Shown in pieces: positions 11,933 through 24,065 of a stretch of 64,000 nucleotides of DNA. This DNA comes from Corythucha ciliata (lineage: Eukaryota > Arthropoda > Insecta > Hemiptera > Tingidae). The translations under genes were made by a program, and so were the position numbers. Within the stretch, counting starts at the first letter, position 1. Each line of letters opens with the position of its first letter. The stretch spans positions 38,220,751-38,284,750 of the forward strand of contig CM075942.1 of assembly GCA_038030265.1 (NCBI GenBank). Reading direction: 5' to 3'. The notes under the pieces were generated by a model. It made no database searches and was not told the DNA's origin. It saw only the letters and a program-made list of their open reading frames with translations.

Positions 11933-13738
11933 TTTTCTGTTGCAGCGTTTACCGCACATGTGATTGTGTAAAGTAAAAAAAAAAAAAAAAAAAAAACTAA
12001 TCTGGGGCCCCACCGTATGAAAAACCTGTTTCACATGATTGCGCCTGGGACACTTCTTGTGTGCTCTTCGAGATAACACATTTAAAATGGTCAGACATTT
12101 CACGTGAAACTGTAAGGGGAGGGGGCTGGCCAATGGAAACAAATATGGAAGAAAATCATAAACGCTAACAAATGCGTCTAAAAAAAGCGTGTGCGGTGCC
12201 TTAAGCATCCTGTTAAAAATTGATCGGTGGAGTTTTCATTAGGAACTGGCTGTCGTTTCTTACCTCGCCAGTCGTTTCCAGTATTTAAAAAACGTTTAAC
12301 CAACGACCAACTCTGCTGCGAGCCTACGTTACGGGGAAAACGTATCTTGATTTCCAATTTGTCATCAACTAAAGCCACTCCTAGATGACGTCCCAAGAAG
12401 ACCGCAGATGCCGTCTTACGATGCGTATTTTCTATTCGGTAGGGGCTAGGGTATTTAGTCCAGGATACAAAAGGCAACGTTCTCGCTAGAACACGCTTGG
12501 TGCAAAGAGTTTCCTCAAAATAAAGAGTGGGTTGTCACTCTTCGTAACTGTCCTACCCCCTGCCTTCAAAAAGCTTCACTTTGACTCTTTACTCACCATT
12601 TTATCACTGTAGTACCCCTAACACGCATCTAAACCTATTCTTTGCACGAAGTTCCCTCCTCCTTCATTCTTTGACGTAAAGCAACAAACCACTTCTTTTT
12701 TGTTTTGTTCCTCCTCCTCCTCCTGTTTTCGAAAGCCCTTCTTCTCCGAGCGAATCTAAAAAGCTGCCCTTCAGCTTGTTTGTTCTCAAAGAACGTGAGA
12801 GGGTGTTTGTGCAAACGGGACTCTCGATCGGATGTCGAGATAATTTTCGGAACTACCACACTGGGTTTGGAGGGGTTGACATGCCGTCCTCTCTTCCCGG
12901 TACATCAAAGGGTTTAATTTTGTTCCAGCCCCCTTGTTAGACTCTCCTTTTTCAGAAGGAACGAAACCGCAATCAACCGCAGCATGGCGTTAGTTTGACA
13001 GTATTTTAGATGAAGTCGGAATTGAATTAAAATTCCGTTTTTCAAGTTCCCGACATCTTATATTTTACAATCACTTTGAATCACTCAATTTGAGCATTGA
13101 TTAGACGATGAGGGCCGACCATTTTCACCGTTAAATCCAAGGGTTGCGCAAGTACATTTTCATTAGAACAGAAGTTGAGTGAGAAAGAGACGATATGGGT
13201 GGTTGAGGGGGTTTGTGTCAGCAAAACTCGGACGGAGTCCAAGTCACTTCTCATTAGAAAAGAGAAGGATTCGCTTCTTATCCTTGGTTTCTGAAAGAAA
13301 ACTAGAGACGGACGGGGATGCTCCCTGCATTACTCATTAAAACTTTTGTTCCTTTAACGATCCATCTCTTTTAATTATCAATTTATCTCAGTAATTTCGA
13401 ATTTTCCTCTGGGGCTTAAAGGGCTAAAAATGTTTAAACAATGTTTTTGTGTGAGAAAGGGATTATTCAAATTGCGAGACATTCAGCCCGCTTCTATTGC
13501 CGAAGTGAAATAAATCTTTCGTCGTATTCAAGATAGCGGTTTGTATTGATCATCCTGATTTATATACAGCGAGCTTTAAGCGGCACCAAAAACAGCGTAG
13601 CTAGCGTTCCGTCACTTTTACATAAAATGACGTTTTCCACAGTCCACAGTTTCCTCATCTCCTCAGTTTGGCGCAGTCAGACTGCCTGACTGACTGCCCC
13701 CATGGTCGACAAGTGCCTGTTGAGAGCGTTATACATAT
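11933..13738. other. Region upstream of the proteasome gene, no second gene recognised
   Basis: The start codon at 11,932 is preceded on the minus strand by ordinary AT-rich sequence. A 19-22 nt A-run lies at about 11,976. Frames of 98-112 codons at 11,870-12,477 lack family resemblance. The promoter should lie here but I see no clear core element. Confidence 0.4.
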
Positions 13739-14328
13739 AGGGTGTTTCAGGAGGATTCGGCAATTCTTGCACATGTTGTACTACTAAGTAGGGCGAACCA
13801 AAATTACTCTATGGACATAGGGTCGCAAACGCTTCGTTTCAGAGAGTTTTGTGGTTTTTAAGCAATACCACCTCTTTCCCACAAAAAGTTGTTTTAACGG
13901 ACAAACCGTTCAAAATAGAACAAGATGAATTACATTTCTGAAAAAAGCGCAAAATTTCACATTAGAAAACCTAAGAATAACACGCCATAATTGTATTTAA
14001 GTAGGTACGTCTAGTTATTCTTTGAAAAAACGAAAAAGTGTGACATTGAATTTTGCTCAACCCATTGGCGATTGCAGCTAAGGAAGACGCTGTCTGCCGG
14101 TCAAAGGGAAACTAGTGATACCGATAGTGTAAGCGGTATGTTAAATTTTGGATTGTTTTCACGTCTTTTTAATTCTTTTTTTGCCATTTACAACTCGTGG
14201 AAAAGTGTGTACATTTATTAATCCACCACCCATTTATTACGCGGACCCTATGTCCACATAGTAATTTTGGTTCGCCCTACTTAGTAGTACACCATGTGCA
14301 AGTATTACCGGATCCTCGTGAACACCCT
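13739..14328. mobile_element. Inverted-repeat DNA element, 590 bp
   Basis: Arms of about 86 bp (13,739-13,824 and 14,243-14,328) pair across the element. Each begins AGGGTGTTTCA-like and contains TACTTAGTAGTAC/GTACTACTAAGTA and CCCTATGTCCA. The AGGGTG start and the CACCCT end are typical of mariner-like non-autonomous elements, and TA dinucleotides lie nearby, but I could not fix an exact TA duplication. The interior has no transposase. Confidence 0.75.
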
Positions 14329-14910
14329 GTATGTCCCGTATACAACCCTACTCTACGCCTGATTTTTTACCTGCGTCAGTCACATCGGCCATGCTGTTGC
14401 TTCCTGGTGGATGACCTACCTTATCCCAGTTACCCAGTTTTGCTTGATTGCACCCGGTTTCAGCTCTCAATCTTCTTTTGTCTGAGTTTCCTTCGCCCTG
14501 AAGGTCCCGTATCCCTGCTCTGCAGCTCGCGACGGCCGCTCAGTCCACTATGGGCTTGGTTATCACACCCAGTGCCACCCTAGTGCCAGGATCGATACCA
14601 ATAATTATCTTACCTCTCACTTTCCACCTTAGTAGCTCAGGAATATACATATACAAGCATCGATAGCTACTGGCTCGGCCTGGAAAACCATAGTGTTCCC
14701 CCAACGGGATAATTATTTCCGCACCGCACCGTACAGAATACGCGATCGGTTGATCCCTGCGCATGAATATCCACTTCATGACCCGTGATTTCAGGCCCCA
14801 GGTCACGACAATTTTCCTACATTGGTGAAAGGTCACCACGGATTTCCTACGAACGCTGCGCTGTCTACCTGCTCTTTCCACCTCAACTTCTCATCCAATA
14901 TGACCCCGAA
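14329..14910. other. Non-coding stretch between two DNA elements
   Basis: Two opposing frames of 113 and 128 codons overlap in this interval. Neither resembles a protein family, and each runs into an adjacent repeat element. I treat both as chance frames. Confidence 0.4.
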
Positions 14911-15560
14911 GTAGGGATGGAACCGGTACCGGTCTTAATCCCGGACCGTACTGAAGACCGGACCGAATTTGCTTCGGTCCTCGATCCGATCCAATCCTCT
15001 TTTTTTTCGGGCCGGTCGTCGGACAAAGCTCAAATTTATTCTGGTTCGGTTCGGTCACTTTGCGAAGAACGGACCGCAAAAATGAAACACGTAAATACCT
15101 TAGGGATTAGTTTCGTGCAGGAACCGCGTGCTACAAATTTATCAAGTTTGTTTATTGAATACCGTCACCCAGACAAGCATCAAAGGCCGGATCGCAGACC
15201 TTCTACATGGGAGGGGGGATCAGACCCCTTCCCCTTCCTCAGCAAAACCCCGGCGCATCCTCCTTATTGTGGCATCCTTCGATCACCTACCATCCCTGCC
15301 TTCCAGTCTTTCTAGAGCAATTTGACTAGCCTCTTGGGGGATGGGATAATTCTGCTGTTCCAGCGATATTTTGTTTAACGTTAACGCAAAACTAAAATCG
15401 GTCCACTTTGGTCCGGTCCAAAGACTTTTTTTGATCCGGTCTTTGGACCGGGTCCACCAAAAAAAAATAGGTCTGGTCTCCAGTCCGGTCAGACGTTATT
15501 ATTTTTCAGTCTGGTCCGGTCTTTCAATAAAGACCGCACCGGAACCGATTTCACTCCTAC
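14911..15560. mobile_element. hAT-like non-autonomous element with GGACCG subterminal repeats
   Basis: The left end reads GTAGGGATGGAACCGGTACC and the right end, reversed, GTAGGAGTGAAATCGGTTCC. Many copies of GGTCC, GGACCG and CCGGTC in both orientations fill the first and last roughly 180 bp. A short terminal repeat starting TAGGG plus clustered subterminal motifs is the usual layout of hAT-family elements, where the motifs bind transposase. No transposase is present inside. A C-run of about 10 nt follows the right end. Confidence 0.6.
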
Positions 15561-17596
15561 CCCCCCCCCCCCAAATATTTGACGTTCCTCCAAAGAGTGC
15601 TGTCTTCTCCTCATAAGTTGACCGGTTGTCATTCCTCCCTTTTCTATGGAAATAGGAGTGTGTAAAAGTAACAAGAAACGTCTTCATCTTCCCCCAAGAA
15701 AGATGAAGCTATCGGCCATTTCGCTGTCAGTGAAAAATGGTGTAAGCCCCTCCACCATCAAACGATTATTCGTTCATTTCCCTAATAAAACAGATTTTAA
15801 TAGTCCCTCAACTTTTTCCCTCCTTTCTGAATGTCTATTTAAATGAATCCTCTTTGATCAAAGAGGCACCCTTCTTCCTTCTAATTAATCCACACATTTA
15901 GAAATTCACGAATTCCTTTCCATCACCCCTGTTCCTCGTCTTGCCCCGTCAAAGTGACGATTACAGGGCGTCCAACTTCCGAGACGAGTTCAACTGGGAA
16001 AATTAAAATAAAAGGATAGGGGCTGGGAGATTCGGTCCCTTAACACTTTTAAAAGGTTCAAAAAAAGAGGGTTGGACTGTAAATTGGGGAATGTTTTGCT
16101 GTTTTTTTCTTCTCTGAACTGATAAATTGGCTCTTAAAAGAAAAAACTGAATTCTGCCCATTAAAAAGAATAAAAGGTTGATGAAAATGTAGAGGGTATA
16201 AATTACTGTGTATTTGAAGTTTAAACAAGTGTATAATCGGTTAGGTGGTGGTAGGTGGGAAGGGGGAGTTAAATCGGCTGTGATGAAGGCAAGTACAATT
16301 TTCCTCCTTGTAAACTGTTCTCTTTTAATTTTTTTTTTTTTTCCTTAATTTATCCAGGGACATTTCAAAGGGGTCTTTTTGGAGTTAAAGGAACTTCAGT
16401 TTCAAGCTCGGTTTTTTACCACCCCTGAGAGTCTTGGCACTCGTCAAGCCCTGCAATTACCATTTAAAGGCTTGTGTATGGGGACGAGAAGGGGGAAGTT
16501 ACTTTCACTTCTGAACATTATTTCTGAAGAATTTTTCTTAAGAGACATTTCACTACCCTTTCCACTCCTCGCTTTCGTTGCTAGAAAAAACAGGTCTCTG
16601 GAAAGTGTTAAAGCGAATGGTAGACTTGGGAATTATCGTGTAAAAGTAGCTAAGCACGCAACGTTTCCTGCCTAAGCGCGCCCTTCATTAACTCTCGCTC
16701 CACCCTTCACTTAATTCTCTTGGCGTAATCACCGACGAGCCTCATAAAGAGATTTTTGTGAGGGAGAGAACTTTTTTTTATATATATGATTCTACACTCC
16801 GCTAATTTTTCTGTATAAAAATGTCTTAAGTGGAGTATTTTTCAACATCAAAACTTATTTTCAATTAGATATACAGAGGGAACTTTTCCTACCCGGCCTT
16901 TACCTTATTTAATTTTTAAACTCCGCCATACCATCACGTCCAAATTTCTCTTCACGTCTCTCCTATTAAAACTGTTTCATTTCCTTTGGAATAAATAAAG
17001 TGACTAGCAACTTTTCGGATGTCATTTTTTTCTTTGTTTAAGCCCCGTTTTCACCAACGTGGAGGTTTGTATCAATTGTAGGCAGTTTAGACGTTACTTC
17101 ATCGCATGATAAAGAATCTTGAAATGCTATTCAGGTTTAGCAAATAAAAAAAAAAACTTGCCTGATTAGTGAGGATTGAAATACCAAACTCAGAGTATCG
17201 CACCCCTTGGAAGAATTGAACACATTTCGAGCGAAAAGTGCTTTTTTGGGTGTTCTTTGCAATAGGCCTTTGCGAATAATTTTCCAGTTCAAGGCTTAAT
17301 CAATAGAAATTAACGGTTGTGCTCTTGAGTGGGGCATTGTTTTGGAGGAAATCCTCGAAAATAACTCAAATTCGTTAGTCATTCATATTGCTAAAAATCT
17401 AAAACAAACCATCAATAACCACTAGCTTTTCTTTGCATATACTCCAGCCTAATTCGATGGAGTCACATTGATATAAAAACAAAAAACCAAAGTCTTGAGT
17501 AGGGGGAATAGAGTATGTATAAAAGGGAGGAGGAAAGAATCCTTCAGGGCAATAAATTCACCTTCGCCCCGGTAATCCAGTAAAATAAGAACTAAA
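15561..17596. other. Non-coding stretch
   Basis: Short unrelated frames only, with T-runs near 16,330 and 16,770. Nothing recognisable on either strand. Confidence 0.45.
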
Positions 17597-17660
17597 AAGG
17601 GGGGTCAGGTTGCAATAATTTGGGTAGATGATACTTTTTTTTTATGTTGTCTGGGATGGT
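17597..17660 (-). repeat. Dispersed repeat F, copy 1
   Basis: On the minus strand this reads AAAAAAAGTATCATCTACCC then AATTATTGCAACCTGACCCC. Related plus-strand copies are at 19,040-19,098 and 35,128-35,190, sharing the CATGAAACAAAAAAA, ATCTAC and AATTATTGCAACCT blocks. Confidence 0.6.
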
Positions 17661-17867
17661 GCACCTAAATAGTATATTATGCACATGGGTCGCGAAGAAA
17701 TTATAGCCGAATTTAGAGGGTCGCGAGCCGCAAAAGATTGAAAACCACTACTTTATAGGACGAAATACGCATAGTAAAATACTCCCGTGGTGGGGTCCAT
17801 AATCTCCTTATTTTCTATATAATTTCGAGATTTTTCATATCTCCCGTCGCCTGATCTGTTCAACCAG

Positions 17868-18237
17868 GTTCAAAAATGGTTGGGAAACGAGAAGAGCCCA
17901 TTGAAATTGGGATGGGTTCAATCACTGCAAGGACTCATTCCGAAAAATATGTCTTATGATCCGGCTCCCTCCCTACTCTTGAAGATGGTTTCCTGCGCCT
18001 GTAAGAAGGGTTGTACCAATGCACGTGGGTGCAGAAAAGCCGGCCTCAAGTGATCTACGCTCTGCATTAATTGCAGTGGCGAGTCATGTGCATCGACTCG
18101 TGGGTTTTGACTGTGTAGATATAGAAGACCCCACGGATATAGAAGGCGACACGGAAGACATTTCGACATTTCTTATAGACGACGTTACAAGTGTCACAGA
18201 GACGCGTCTTCTGTCAGGCTCTTCCAAGAGATAAAGG
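17868..18237 (+). pseudogene. CXC (cysteine-rich) domain gene remnant
   Basis: Reading from an acceptor-like CCAG at 17,867, the frame gives VQKWLGNEKSPLKLGWVQS and then, around residue 44, a cysteine-rich block CACKKGCTNARGCRKAGLK followed by CINCSGESC. This layout (a WLGN/PLKWGW-like lead, then spaced Cys with a GCRK-GLKC core) belongs to a C-terminal domain seen in many uncharacterised insect proteins and is related to tesmin/TSO1 CXC zinc-binding repeats. A TGA at 18,051-18,053 sits where the family has Cys. Just after the cysteine block the acidic tail (DIEDPTDIEGDTEDISTF) continues in another frame, so there is also a frameshift. No function should be expected; the assignment is from memory of the family. 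Confidence 0.6.
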
Positions 18238-20124
18238 GTGGATTGTAATACATTTTTATTACTTTTGACATCCATGCTATCATTTAGTTGAAATAGTGCA
18301 TTACTTTTCAGTTTTCAGTCCTAAAGTATTCGTTTATCAGACATTTTCAATCACAATTATGCCATTGCCGGATGAGCTACATGCGTTTGTGATCTACTTC
18401 CTATAAAGGGCGAAATGCTGAAAACTAACTATACCTAATAATTATCGAAACATTGGTGTTACAGAAGTTGTCCTGGTCTAATTTTGTGAGAACGACCGTT
18501 AAACGAATCCTACATGGTCACGAATAACGAAAACCGATAACATTCATTACAGCCTACTACAAGTAATGGCCGTACCAACTAATAAAATTAGGAACTACTT
18601 CTATCAACAATGCATGTTGATCAATATGTAGTTACGGAGCTTCTTGGTCGACAGTTATCGTTTTGCCTTCTCTTTGTTGGAACATTTAACCTAAATCTGA
18701 AGGCCGTGTACCATTTTGACCACTAAAATGATTCCACGTGGTTACAGATGATGAAGACATGGAAACATCAATATCATTTGTCAATTTTGAAAAGTTATCG
18801 TACATTTGACGATCTCTATCTTAGATACTGTGATACCTCCAGATCCCGCTTTGGACTAGTTTTGTCGAAAATTTTATCTGCTTTGAAATGTTACTTCGCA
18901 GTCACAGCCGAGAAATGGCTCCTTAACCAAAAAAAGTGCCTAAATCCGAAAAAAATCCAAAAATTGCGTCTTCTTTCCCGAGTTCAAGGATGATCCCGAG
19001 GTTTTTTGAGGTCAACAATTTGAACACATCATACCTACACCACTCCCAACAACATGAAACAAAAAAAGCATCTACCCTAATTATTGCAACCTTCAATACC
19101 ATATTTTACTGGGCTACGGAGGCTAAAAAAAACACTAGCGCGAACCATGGCGAGACATAAATAAAAATTATCCCATTTTCGCGTGCCTTACGTTCCTAAA
19201 TTATGCCCCCACCCATCGTCATTTTGTTTATTCGCGTTTGTGCCACTATCAGAGCAAACATGAAATAGCACTTGAAAAATTCCTTCTCAGATCTGGTTTG
19301 ATATTGTTTAAAAAGTCAATAAAGCTAAGAGGCGACGGCTATAGACCATAAACCCACCATCGGGTATGAAAAACAGTTTCATATGGTACCGTACCTTCTC
19401 GGGCCTAATTTAGAGGACAGAGAAGTTGCAACTAATCGAATGAGAAAGCGAATGTTCTTGACGGATCCGTCCTCGACCACATTCACTCGTAAAATCAAAG
19501 TAAATAATTTTTTCATGAAAGCACAGTACAATTAAATAAAAAAGTATGCACGGCCCAGACGTAGTACTTGACTCTATAGAAAGTTAGGAAATTCAAACAA
19601 TATGCGTAAGAAAATGAGAACGTACCTAGAGCAACTTTAAAAGCTGGTTGAAAGCCCTCTTAAGTACCCAACCTCCACCCAGTGAGCCCTGATACCGAGC
19701 CAACAACATGCAAAAACCCCAAATAGTGTTTGTGATGGTTTACGTAGGGAATTATCTCTCGTGTGTCATGCTACTTTCGTACGTGTGACTTCCGCACGGG
19801 GGTGGGGGCGCACACTACCTTGTTGAACCCTTATAACTCTTAAAATCTGGGGTAAACATAGCCTTTAGTTCTGAAGTGCTTCTGTCAAAGTCGACGTATT
19901 TCACGAGTTTCGTTAGATTTTGTAGTGTTGTTTTTAAAGGATTATTATTACTGCATAACTGTTCGTTTAGCAGCACTTGCATGAAGGGATTTATCTTGTC
20001 TTTCTTTCTCTTTTTTATTTTCTGACTTGAGCGAATATTAATTTTAACTGATGAGGTCAGCGTTAATACCAGGCAAATCGTTGCGTCTCGTGTTTTCGTG
20101 TTTTCATTGACCTAGCTTGTCATT
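18238..20124. other. Non-coding stretch
   Basis: Contains repeat F copy 2 at 19,040-19,098. Otherwise only short frames (81 and 74 codons) without family resemblance. Confidence 0.4.
19040..19098 (+). repeat. Dispersed repeat F, copy 2
   Basis: Carries CACTCCCAACAACATGAAAC, an A-run, GCATCTACCCTAATTATTGC and AACCTT, matching copies at 17,597-17,660 (inverted) and 35,128-35,190. Confidence 0.6.
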
Positions 20125-20694
20125 ATAGTCCGGGAGCCCACAATATGAAAAATCCGGATCATTTTATCGTGTCTGGCACCTGCACAGGACGTTTTTTCGA
20201 TTTTTATGGTCTAGGAGATGACACTTCTGAAACTCACTCACTTCTTCACTTATGTTTGCCAAACATTTTCCGTGGGACGGGGGCTCACAACAGAGCTAGC
20301 TGTTGGCAAACACACCTTTTGGCTGCTTGGAAAACGGCTGGCAAGTGTAAAAATAGGTTCTTCGCAAACAATAAACTAAAAAACCACCATCGCCATCCAA
20401 TTTCGGATGAAGCCCTTGCTACTAGTGAGCCTCGAAGCAAGGCGCTGTCCACAGTAAAATTGGATGGCGTTGTTGGTTTCGTAACGTTTTTGTCGTGGGA
20501 AACGTCTTTTTACACTCTCCAGTCGCCGCGTGCGTGGTGTTTGCCAACAGCTAGCTCTGTTGTGAGCCCCGGTTCCACGGAAAATGTCTGGCGATCTCAG
20601 GAGTGTCATCCCCTAGACCGTGAAAAACTTCCTGCGCCGGTGCCAGACACGACCAAATGACCCGGATTTTTCATACAGTGGGCTCCTGGACTAT
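20125..20694. mobile_element. Foldback element, 570 bp
   Basis: The whole segment folds on itself. Both ends read ATAGTCC(G/A)GGAGCCCAC inward, then share TATGAAAAATCCGG, GTGTCTGGCACC, GATGACACT and GGGGCTCACAACAGAGCTAGC. Inner pairs ATCGCCATCCAATTT and its complement flank a short loop near 20,430. Frames of 171 codons (plus) and 77 codons (minus) run through it but read the two arms of the same palindrome, so I do not call them genes. No clear target duplication. Confidence 0.85.
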
Positions 20695-20722
20695 TACTTT
20701 TTCTAAAATAAAGATAGGTATA

Positions 20723-22009
20723 CAGGATGTTAACGTTAAGGTCGCACCACCGGCCAGGGTTCGATTCTGCAACTCATTTGCGGCAAAAGTTGTCCTCTGC
20801 AAAAAAAAATTTCACCCCGCACGAAGTCCGACTTTTTTCACTTTTAAGATTTTTTTCGTGTAATAGACATTGCGTTACGAAAACGACTTTAACTCGCTTA
20901 TTTCTGGCCGAAAATCAAATCTGAATACACCGTTGGAAAGAGCGTTAAATTTACCATTTTCCCAATGCAAAATAATATTTCAAATGTAGGATTCAGAGGA
21001 CGAAAAATAAGCCCGAGTAGTAAAATGTGAGAAATTACGAAAATTTGCAGAATTTTCAAACGTTTTCAACTCCGACTGAATCTGTCGGTTAATCGTACAC
21101 AAGCATAGTTTATCAAATAGGTAGAAAGCGTTTCTAGAGGATCTGCTTGAGGATTAGCGTATTCGGCGATCAAATCAGGCAGAATCATTGGGTTTTAGAA
21201 CGGATAGAGGGAACCAACACGAAGGACACACCGAAAATATGCCAAAGTGAATAAAATAGCTCTTGCTTGTCTTTTCTAGATGTTACCATCAGACGGTCCA
21301 TTCCTGAATTGCGTCCCTTAGTAGAAACGGAATCCTTTTTAAAATATTAAACATCGTATTACCCCTATTCCTCTAGCTCAACTAATTCATGAACATCGTT
21401 AGCACCACCATTCGATTCAGCCACAGAAAAAACAAACATAAAACAGGCGTATCCCACCCTTTATTCCACCAAACTGTGAAGATTTGGCAGTCATTAAATA
21501 ATTGAGTAAAATAAAAAAAAGCACCTATTTTTTCAATCAGACGCGGTTTTCTCACCTATTCGATTTTTTAATTAAAAAAAATGACTAGACCTAAAGAAAG
21601 CTGAGGTTCTACACCAACTTTTAAGATTGCAGTGTACGATTAACCGACAGATTCAGTCGGAGTTGAAAACGTTTGAAAATTCTGCAAATTTTCGTAATTT
21701 CTCACATTTTACTACTCGGGCTTATTTTTCGTCCTCTGAATCCTACATTTGAAATATTATTTTGCATTGGGAAAATGGTAAATTTAACGCTCTTTCCAAC
21801 GGTGTATTCAGATTTGATTTTCGGCCAGAAATAAGCGAGTTACAGTCGTTTTAGTAACGCAATGTCTATTACACGAAAAAAATCTTAAAAGTGAAAAAAG
21901 TCGGACTTCGTGCGGGGTGAAATTTTTTTTTTGCAGAGGACAACTTTTGCCGCAAATGAGTTGCAGAATCGAACCCTGGCCGGTGGTGCGACCTTAATGT
22001 TAACACCCG
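20723..22009. mobile_element. Foldback/MITE-like element with 378-bp arms, TA-flanked
   Basis: Arms at 20,723-21,100 and 21,632-22,009 are near-identical inverted copies of 378 bp each, separated by 531 bp. The ends read CAGGATGTTAACGTTAAGG and, reversed, CGGGTGTTAACATTAAGG, and a TA dinucleotide borders each end, fitting a Tc1/mariner-type target duplication. Each arm carries GGCCAGGGTTCGATTCTGCA, which resembles a tRNA B box. No transposase is seen in the spacer. Differences between arms are few, suggesting a young insertion or arm homogenisation. Confidence 0.9.
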
Positions 22010-22011
22010 TA

Positions 22012-23280
22012 TATTGAGTGCACTTCGATGGGCGATAATTTGGACAATAATAATAGACTATAGCTTAGGCAGACATTAGGTTGATAGGTCAAAAAGGTGC
22101 ATGCATCTAAAACCACTGAGGATATATAGGCAGCACAGCAAGAGGTATCTGCAGACTACCAATCAAACAGTGGGAACATTTTCCTTGTCATATAAACATC
22201 TCCATTATTTGGATTCCTAATCGGTCTGTGAGAGAGCCTGGTCCTTACGATCAATTGGGGCGAAGGTCAAGGTAATCGTCATGCGTCTATGGGGGCGACA
22301 ACCACTTTCTCCAACATCAATTTACTTTCCATTTTTACTTGTTTCAGTTGAAGATAAAAACCTACCAAATCTAATTTTCGTCTATCGAAAATGGTTTTTA
22401 ATCTAATAAAATGGTAATTACCATCATACAACTTTTATCCTGTAGTTCATGACTCAAGTTCAGGCAGTACTGATTTTTCGCCTATACGAGTGAACGTAGA
22501 ATACAATTGCATTGTATGTTTGCTTATTGTTTGACTGCTTACCGTATCAGTACAAGGTACCATATTCTAACCCAAGGCACCAGCGCTGGGAGGTATTGAT
22601 GCGGCGCTTCATACTAAAACCCGGGGGAGGGGGGGGGGACAAATCTTGAGAGCGGATTAATCAGCTTCACATTCGACCTACGACAAACAATGAGTCGTAA
22701 TCTCTGCCGAATTAAGGAAATTTCCAAATATTTGATTTCAATAAATTGGAAAATGAGTTAAAGTTGGGAGATAGTTATACAAATTCCATTTAAACGGGCC
22801 GCGAAACGAGCTTTGTCAGGAGGAAATACACTAACGAACTTCAAAAGGGAATGGGTGCAGGGCTGTGGAGATGGTTGGAAGTGTTCATAAATAAAAGTTG
22901 GCATTCGATTTTCCTGCATGTGAAGAAGGAAAACGTCGAAACTGGCTCTTTTATCGAAATTAAAGTTCAGTTTGATTTCATATTTAATGATTAGATTACC
23001 TCTGTTCGGTAACTAAGTAATTATAAATTAAAACAGACAACAAACTGGTGGATTTCTCAGCTGGATGGGTCGCAGCTCGAACTTTCTGAAACACGTAATC
23101 ACGATTTTAATGCTTTAGAATTACTCGGATTAATTCTTTTCATTAGCACATCCGCGTAAAATTATAAAGCTCCCTAAGAAATTATCCTACCAGATCACCC
23201 CTTTCTCGCATCCTTTAGCATTAATAACGCAAATACAGCTTCCTCTTCTCACTAGGATGGTAAACGCCCCAACGGCTTAA
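22012..23280. other. Non-coding stretch
   Basis: No open frame long enough to list. A G-rich run lies near 22,620-22,640. Nothing else seen. Confidence 0.5.
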
Positions 23281-24061
23281 AGGCGCGTATAAACTGGGCG
23301 ATCCGAACATGCATTGCAACGTTGCAGGAGCGGAGCGCCTCAGTTTGGACGGGGTTTTTGCTCCGCTCGCGAACAGATCGCGGCGATCCATTCCCTGTTG
23401 TTTTTTCGAGCGCTGGAGCAGTGTGGACGGTTCATGGCTCGACGTGCAACATGATTTGCAACAACATCTGCAACATCGTTGCAGGTCTGACTTTTCTGCA
23501 TAATTTTTTCTTATTTTCTCTAAACACTCCCCGTACGGCTGTACAATTTTGTTTGGTTTGTATACGTATTGTGTTCTAGACAAAGCTGGGATAAGTCTGT
23601 TTGCTTTGGGCCTTTTTGTAAACAGTAATGCAAATTTATCCGAGGGATTGCTATTTCATGAGAATCCGGTGATTGATAAACCCACCCTTAGTCATTTAAG
23701 AGTGGTAGAGACTGTAGAAACAATTAAAATACCTGTAATGGAAAAATTTAAAAATACTTCTGTTCTCCGCACCATCGTCGTTGTTTTCGAATTTTCCCCT
23801 TATTACTGGCCAAAACCATGGACGATATACTAAACATACAGTAATAATGGAATGTTTATTTTTCTGAACCCATTTAACTGTAAACTATAACGAATATGTG
23901 GGAGGAAAAGTGGATATGGGGGTGGGGTGATTTCGTGCGGAGTATGTTCGCACGAAAAGATGGAGCGCTCATGTTGCAATCGCGGAGCGGTCGACTGTTT
24001 TCAACCGCTCCGCACTTGCAATGTTGCAATACATGCTCGGATCACCCAGTTTATACGCGTC
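23281..24061. mobile_element. Inverted-repeat element, about 780 bp, flanked by TTAA
   Basis: The ends read GGCGCGTATAAACTGGGCGA and, reversed, GACGCGTATAAACTGGGTGA, and continue to pair for about 50 bp through TTGCAAC blocks. TTAA directly precedes the left end (23,277-23,280) and directly follows the right end (24,062-24,065). A TTAA duplication is what piggyBac-type elements leave. Several short GCGGAGCG and CGCTCCGC motifs occur near both ends. No transposase is present. Confidence 0.75.
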
Positions 24062-24065
24062 TTAA

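Noticed and set aside
12178..12477. 99-codon minus-strand frame upstream of the proteasome gene
   Set aside because: Basic, no family resemblance; could be an exon, but no splice partner was found.
14197..14881. Opposing 128- and 113-codon frames
   Set aside because: They overlap each other and neighbouring inverted-repeat elements and show no recognisable domain.
20145..20660. 171-codon plus-strand frame
   Set aside because: It reads through both arms of the 570-bp palindrome; the peptide repeats part of itself in complement and has no family resemblance.
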